From contig MCFG01000182.1 in assembly GCA_002104895.1 (NCBI GenBank), positions 1 to 55,000 on the forward strand: a stretch of DNA of 55,000 nt, read 5' to 3'. A program made the translations under genes and the position numbers. This DNA comes from Anaeromyces robustus (lineage: Eukaryota; Neocallimastigomycota; Neocallimastigomycetes; Neocallimastigales; Neocallimastigaceae). Shown here piece by piece: positions 50,007-55,000 of the stretch. Under the pieces are notes generated by a model, which was not told the origin of the DNA, searched no databases, and worked only from the letters and a program-made list of their open reading frames with translations. Position 1 is the stretch's first letter; each line of letters starts with the position of its first letter.

Positions 50007-53000
50007 TATAAAATAATCTTAAATTATAATTAATTATATATTTATTTTATTTAAAAAAGAATTATATATTCTATATAATTTTTTATATTTAATTATCTAC
50101 TATTATTATTAATAATTTAATTAATTATTATATTATATTAAATTATATTTTATTCTATTTTATCTTCTATAGTATAGTATAATATAGTATAATATAGTAT
50201 TATACTTATAAATTAATAATTATTTAATTATTTTTTTATTAAAATAAAAAAAAAGAAAAAAACTTTCTTTAAAATGAATTTGAAATACTTTTTATTTTCT
50301 TTCTGAAAATATTAATGAACATAAATTTAAAAGAATTAGACTTACTTATATACTATTTTCAAATTTGCATTATATTTCGTTTAATTATATTTTAATACAA
50401 TTAAATCAACAATCTAGATTTTATTTTAATATTGATAAATTAAAATTAATTATTTTTATGATATTTGCTTAAAATTTTTTTATTTAGATAATATTTATCA
50501 CAATAGTAAAATTTTATATAAATTTTAATAAACTTTATTTTTTTATATTTAAATTTATATTTTTTTTTATTTATATATATAATTAATAGGGTTAATCTTA
50601 AATAGATGATATTCATTTACTTAATATAATGCTCATAAAAATTAATATAAATCATTTAAATAAAATTTCATGTTTCGATATTGAAGTTATGTCTTTTTTC
50701 TTCTTTCTATTTTATAAAAAAATTTAATTAATAACCTTAAAAATATAATAAAAATGTTTATATAATTTTGTGTAAAAAAATTAATATTATTATTATAATA
50801 TGTAAACATTAATTAATAATGGGAAAATTCAATAAAAATAAAAAAGTTTTAAAAATTTTTTTAAAAAAAAATTAATTAATAATCAAATATTAAAAAAAGA
50901 ATATTAAATATTATTAAATAAAAAAAATAAAAAAAAATATTTAATAATTTTATAATTTTATTATTTTATTTATTTATATATTATATTTTTATTTATTTAA
51001 TTATTTATACAATTATGCGCCCCATTGCGAAATGCAACTCTCCCTAAATATCTACCAATTTTATATTCAAAAGTTAATATTATTATTATTACAGAAATTT
51101 CAAAAAAGATAGTAAACTTTAATCAAAAATAAAATAAGTATTTCGAGGAAATTCAATTATATAAGCTTTAATTAATAATCAAAGATTTTGGAAAAAATTC
51201 AATAGTATATTCTGATGTATTATTAAACTTTATATGGAAACTTAATATCTTTATATTACTGTATTATTGTTATGAAATATATATTTGTTATAAAATTATT
51301 ATTAATAGATTTATTTATATAATTATTATTTATTTATATATTTATATTTATTTATTTATTCTTAATAACCATTTTCAATTATTAATACTTTAAATTGTAT
51401 ATTAAGTATGTATAAATTTAACTGAAATTAATATATATTAAATTATTTTAATTGTAATGTAATTGTTTTATTTTTTTTTTTTTTTTTTGTATTTAATTAT
51501 AAATTATTTTTCTCAATTTTTTTTTTTGCATATTTTTTTATAAAAAATTTTGATATTTTTAATATTTGTACTACATATTTTTATTAATATACATGAAATA
51601 TATATTCAATATATAAAATAATATATAAATTTAAGATGTTATATCAATTAATTATAAATTAATTAAATATCAAAAAATAATAAAATTAAGATTTTTAAAT
51701 AACTTTATATAGTTATTAATATAATTTTTTTTATTAGAAATTTTAAAAAAAAATGATATATCTCTACAATAATGATGATAACAAAATTGTTATTGAATAA
51801 TTATTCATGTATCTATTTATTTAAAGAATAAAAATAATTTATTTTTATCTCATAATCATTGAATTTAATTGTTAATAAAAAACAAATTTTGTATGATAAT
51901 AATTATAAAAAAATTTCCTGAACAGTCCATGATTTATGATTTAATGGGCTTTGAATATTATGATATTTAAATATAATAACATATATATTATTATAATATT
52001 ATTGTAATATTTCATATATAATCCGCAATAATTTAATAATTTAGTAAGATGTTTATATTTATTTATAAAGAATAAACTTTATCCTAATAACTTAAATATA
52101 TTTTCAATAGAAAATTAAAATATCAATTGAAACAATTAGAACTAATATTTTAATTGTATTGTTAATATTTTTTATATTATTATTTGAAACTGGTGATATT
52201 AAATGAATTAATAGAAAAATGACACAATTATTTTTTTATATTAATAGTTTCATACTATTATTAATAGTGAAAAACAAAGCCAATTTTTATAGATGCCAAA
52301 TATTTTAATTAGATATAATTAGATCTATTATTTGCAATAGGGTAGATAATTTAGTAATTAATTAAACAAAATAATTATTATATATTATATAGTAATGTTT
52401 TAAATTAGTATTATAATTTTAATCTATCTATCTATATATATTTATATTATATTATTAAATGTCATAATTAAATTTCTCCTCATTAAAATTCACTTCATTG
52501 AACTTAAGCATAACTTTTATAAATATAATATGCATTACATATATTTTGTATTTACATAGCACAATTATTAATATCAGTTATATTTGTTTAATTTAAATTT
52601 ATATTTTATTTATATTTTATAATATTTTTGTTAGCAAAAATCTTAATTAATATTTAATTAAAATATAAAAAATAAATAAATTTATTAGTCATAATATTAA
52701 ATAACTATATATATTGTTAATGCTTAACATTTTCTGTATTGAAAAGGGAAATTTTGTAGAAGTATATAATATACATAATATATCATTTTTTACTTTTTTC
52801 AAAAAAAAAATAAAAAATAATTATTATTTATATTAAAAAAAAAAACAATTCATAGCAAGAAAAAATTTAATAGAGGAATGTTATTTTTTATATAATAATA
52901 ATAAATAATAGTTAATATATATAATTCAATCCATATACTCTATAGAACAACAATATAATAATAATAAAAAATTATTATTTTTTTAAAAAAATTAATTTTT

Positions 53001-53205
53001 TATAAAATAAAACAAAAATTAAAATATAAATAATAAAATATTAATAATAAAAAATTAATAATAAAAATAAAAATAATATATATAATATTATTTAAAACAA
53101 AAATAAAATTGTAAAAATAAATATAATTTTACAATATAAAAACACATTAATAATAATAAATATATTTTAATAATATATTATCATTAATTTTATGTATTAT
53201 TAAAA
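50007..53205. other. Divergent intergenic region between NRPS and CotH genes
   Basis: No gene is supported. It should contain the promoters of both divergent genes, but no motif can be called. Features seen: a tatagtataa-type decamer repeat at about 50166-50205, long T runs near 51470-51530, and a short G/C-rich word (gcgccccattgcgaaatgc) at 51017-51035 that shares CGAAATGC with two sites near 3.1 and 4.7 kb. The last 250 bases before the CotH start are strongly A-rich. Confidence 0.55.
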
Positions 53206-55000
53206 ATGCTATCAAAATTAATTTTAGTTTTAATTTCTTTCAGTAAGTATAAAAGAAAATTAAAAAAGAATAAATAAAAATATTATTAAATTTACTAATA
53301 TTTTATTTTACTATCTATTTATATATAATATAGTTTACTATATTAATGCAATTTCAACCTTTATTGACAAAGGTAATCGTCCCGAATTTTTTGAATTAAC
53401 TGATAACGTAGTGGCTACTTTTAGAATTAATATGCCACCAGAACAGTTTGATGACATGAAAAAATCCTTAAATATAGGAGGTACTTTATTAGAAGATAAT
53501 TTTCAAGAAAGAATACAAATGGTGAAGGTCCTTATTTCAAATATTCTTGATGGATTAAAAAGAATAAATTATACTTTGATTAGTCCAGAATATTCATTAA
53601 AAGATTTATTACCACAATTAAAAATTGGTGATGATGGCATGTCTCAAATAAATATAGAAGAAGTTATGGAAGGAATGCACTTTGAACCTGAGTATTATCT
53701 AAAATTTTTGGAAAGAGATATTGCTATACAAGCTATTAAATCCAATCCAAATTTTGATATTTATAATATTATTATTACAATTTATTCTTTAAATTTGCTC
53801 GATAGTCCATCTATGGATCCATTAATTAAAGAAATAATCTCATCTGCTTTTGCTTCGGTTAATTTATATGAATTTAAAACTAAAAATAGTACTTTGAGTG
53901 TTGAAATTAGTTCGTAAGTAAAATTCTTTTCATATTTAATAATATTATGTATTATGTATAATAAATAATATATATAATAATGTATTAAAGATTATATTGA
54001 TAAACTAAAAAAAAAAACTTAATAATTATAGCAATTACTTTAGATTTATATAATTACTGTTTAAATACTTTTTTTTATTAATGAAAATATTAAGATAAAT
54101 TTTATTTTTTTTTCGCAATATCTATATTAACTATATTAAATATTTTTATTAATGAAAATATTAAAATAAATTTTATTTTTTTTTTCGCAATATCTATATT
54201 AACTATATTAAATATTTTTATTAATAATAAAAAAAATAAAATTATAGTGAGAAGAAATTCTTCGATAAGGTAACTTTTTCTGTTGGTGGTAAATCATCAC
54301 GTTATTTTAATAAACCCGGTTATAATATTAAAATTCGTGGTAAAGAAGATTTATATGGTCGTACTCAATTTAAATTCCGTCCAGATGCTAGTGAACCAAC
54401 TTACTTAAGAAGTAAGTTAGCTTCTGATATTCATAAATCATTAGGCATTAAAGGTATTAGCAGTAATTATGCTACTTTATATATTAATGATGAATATTTG
54501 GGTTTATTTATTATTAGTGACACTTATAAATTGTCTTGGATTGAATATGAATATGGTGAAAAGGATACTACTTCATTATATAAATGTGAAAGTAATTTAG
54601 AATCAAATTATCAATCTAACTCATTTATAAATCAAAATGAAAATATTACTGATTTAACTGAAATTATGGAATTATTGAAAACATTTGATGAAGCACAATC
54701 TGCTGCAGATATTGAAAATATTTTTGATGTTGACAATTTCCTAAAAGAACTTGCTATTGAATATTTATTAGGTAGTTGGGATAACTTTAATAACGCCAAT
54801 AATTTCTTCTTATATAAACAACCTAATGGTAAATGGATTTATTTAACTTATGATTTTGATAATTCCTTTGGTGCAAATTTAGATACACTGTATTGTGGAG
54901 TTATATATGTTGATTTCCCAGAACGTATGGCTGAATGTATTAAGGATCATCTAATTGATACTGTTGAGGAATACTTTAAACCATTATTTAAAGTTGAAGT
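53206..55000 (+). CDS. Secreted CotH-family (spore-coat kinase-like) protein, 5' part
   Basis: Exons: 53206-53242, 53334-53913 and 54248 to beyond the window end; both introns are GTAAGT...AG and phase-consistent. At least 456 residues. A signal peptide (MLSKLILVLISFIYYINA, residues 1-18) is split by intron 1. The CotH core starts near residue 200: NIKIRGKED (K234-K238 region), then FKFRPDASEPTYLRSKLA, GSWDNFNNANNFF (Asp384) and YDFDNSFG (Asp408, Asp410). The last two match the catalytic and metal-binding Asp region of CotH atypical kinases. Bacillus CotH phosphorylates spore-coat proteins; gut fungi have many secreted CotH proteins, some with dockerins linking them to cellulosomes. A dockerin would lie beyond the window. 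Function in fungi is unproven. Confidence 0.88.
54072..54225 (+). repeat. 71 bp tandem duplication inside CotH intron 2
   Basis: 54072-54142 and 54143-54213 are near-identical (tttttattaatgaaaatatt, later tttcgcaatatctatattaa), followed by a short partial third copy. It lies just upstream of the 3' splice site at 54247 and lengthens the intron to 334 bp. It does not affect the coding sequence. Confidence 0.85.

Noticed and set aside
14782-49000. Short frames on both strands within the NRPS, several repeated at 3,234 bp
   Set aside because: They are other-frame shadows of conserved NRPS motifs; they repeat only because the modules repeat.
13059-50006. The NRPS as several adjacent genes or a pseudogene
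   Set aside because: There is one continuous frame, all thiolation sites are intact, and module spacing is regular (1,064-1,083 residues).
13059-50006. Epimerase or dual C/E domains in the NRPS
   Set aside because: Every T domain passes directly into a C domain of ordinary length, and none shows the extra His-rich motif of dual C/E domains.
1-55000. Dictyostelid origin
   Set aside because: AT richness and Asn runs fit, but a giant modular NRPS next to a secreted CotH gene fits gut fungi better. Not formally excluded.

Overview
The window looks like nuclear DNA of an anaerobic gut fungus (Neocallimastigomycota). The evidence is extreme AT richness with almost pure A/T intergenic DNA, spliceosomal introns with GTAAGT-type donors, Asn-rich loops in proteins, a secreted CotH-family protein, and a giant intronless multimodular NRPS. 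Dictyostelid DNA is also AT- and Asn-rich, but a CotH gene beside a giant NRPS fits gut fungi better. This placement is an inference, not a database result.

Layout. 1-6894 is A/T-rich intergenic DNA with simple repeats, several perfect palindromes, and a ~295 bp repeat present as an inverted pair (1204-1498 and 5798-6089). 6895-10060 (+) is a secreted leucine-rich-repeat protein gene that I could rebuild as 16 exons: a signal-peptide exon, nine 69 bp exons each carrying exactly one LRR, then five microexons of 6, 33, 12, 6 and 6 bp and a short last exon. All 15 introns are phase 2. 10061-13058 holds no intact gene; it has a less AT-rich decayed island, a faint copia-like fossil, and T-rich minisatellites beyond the NRPS stop.

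13059-50006 (-) is one uninterrupted 12,315-codon ORF for a nonribosomal peptide synthetase. It has eleven complete C-A-T modules and a terminal condensation-like domain, with no epimerase, methyltransferase, thioesterase or reductase visible. Module 1 is deviant: its C domain has lost the catalytic His and its A domain has lost the Asp that holds an alpha-amino group. This suggests a non-amino-acid starter, or an unusual one. Modules 3, 4 and 11 have the same binding pocket. Large stretches of the gene are recent internal copies: a 3,234 bp tandem unit, a 1.99 kb C/A block shared by modules 8 and 9, and a ~2.5 kb C-A block shared by modules 4 and 11. Copy boundaries fall inside A domains, so new pockets sit in otherwise identical modules.

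50007-53205 is intergenic DNA between the divergent NRPS and CotH genes. 53206-55000 (+) is the 5' part of a secreted CotH-family protein (two introns; cut by the window edge). No tailoring, transport or regulatory gene lies near the NRPS here, so it looks like a stand-alone synthetase. The flanking LRR and CotH genes encode predicted secreted proteins with no evident link to the peptide.
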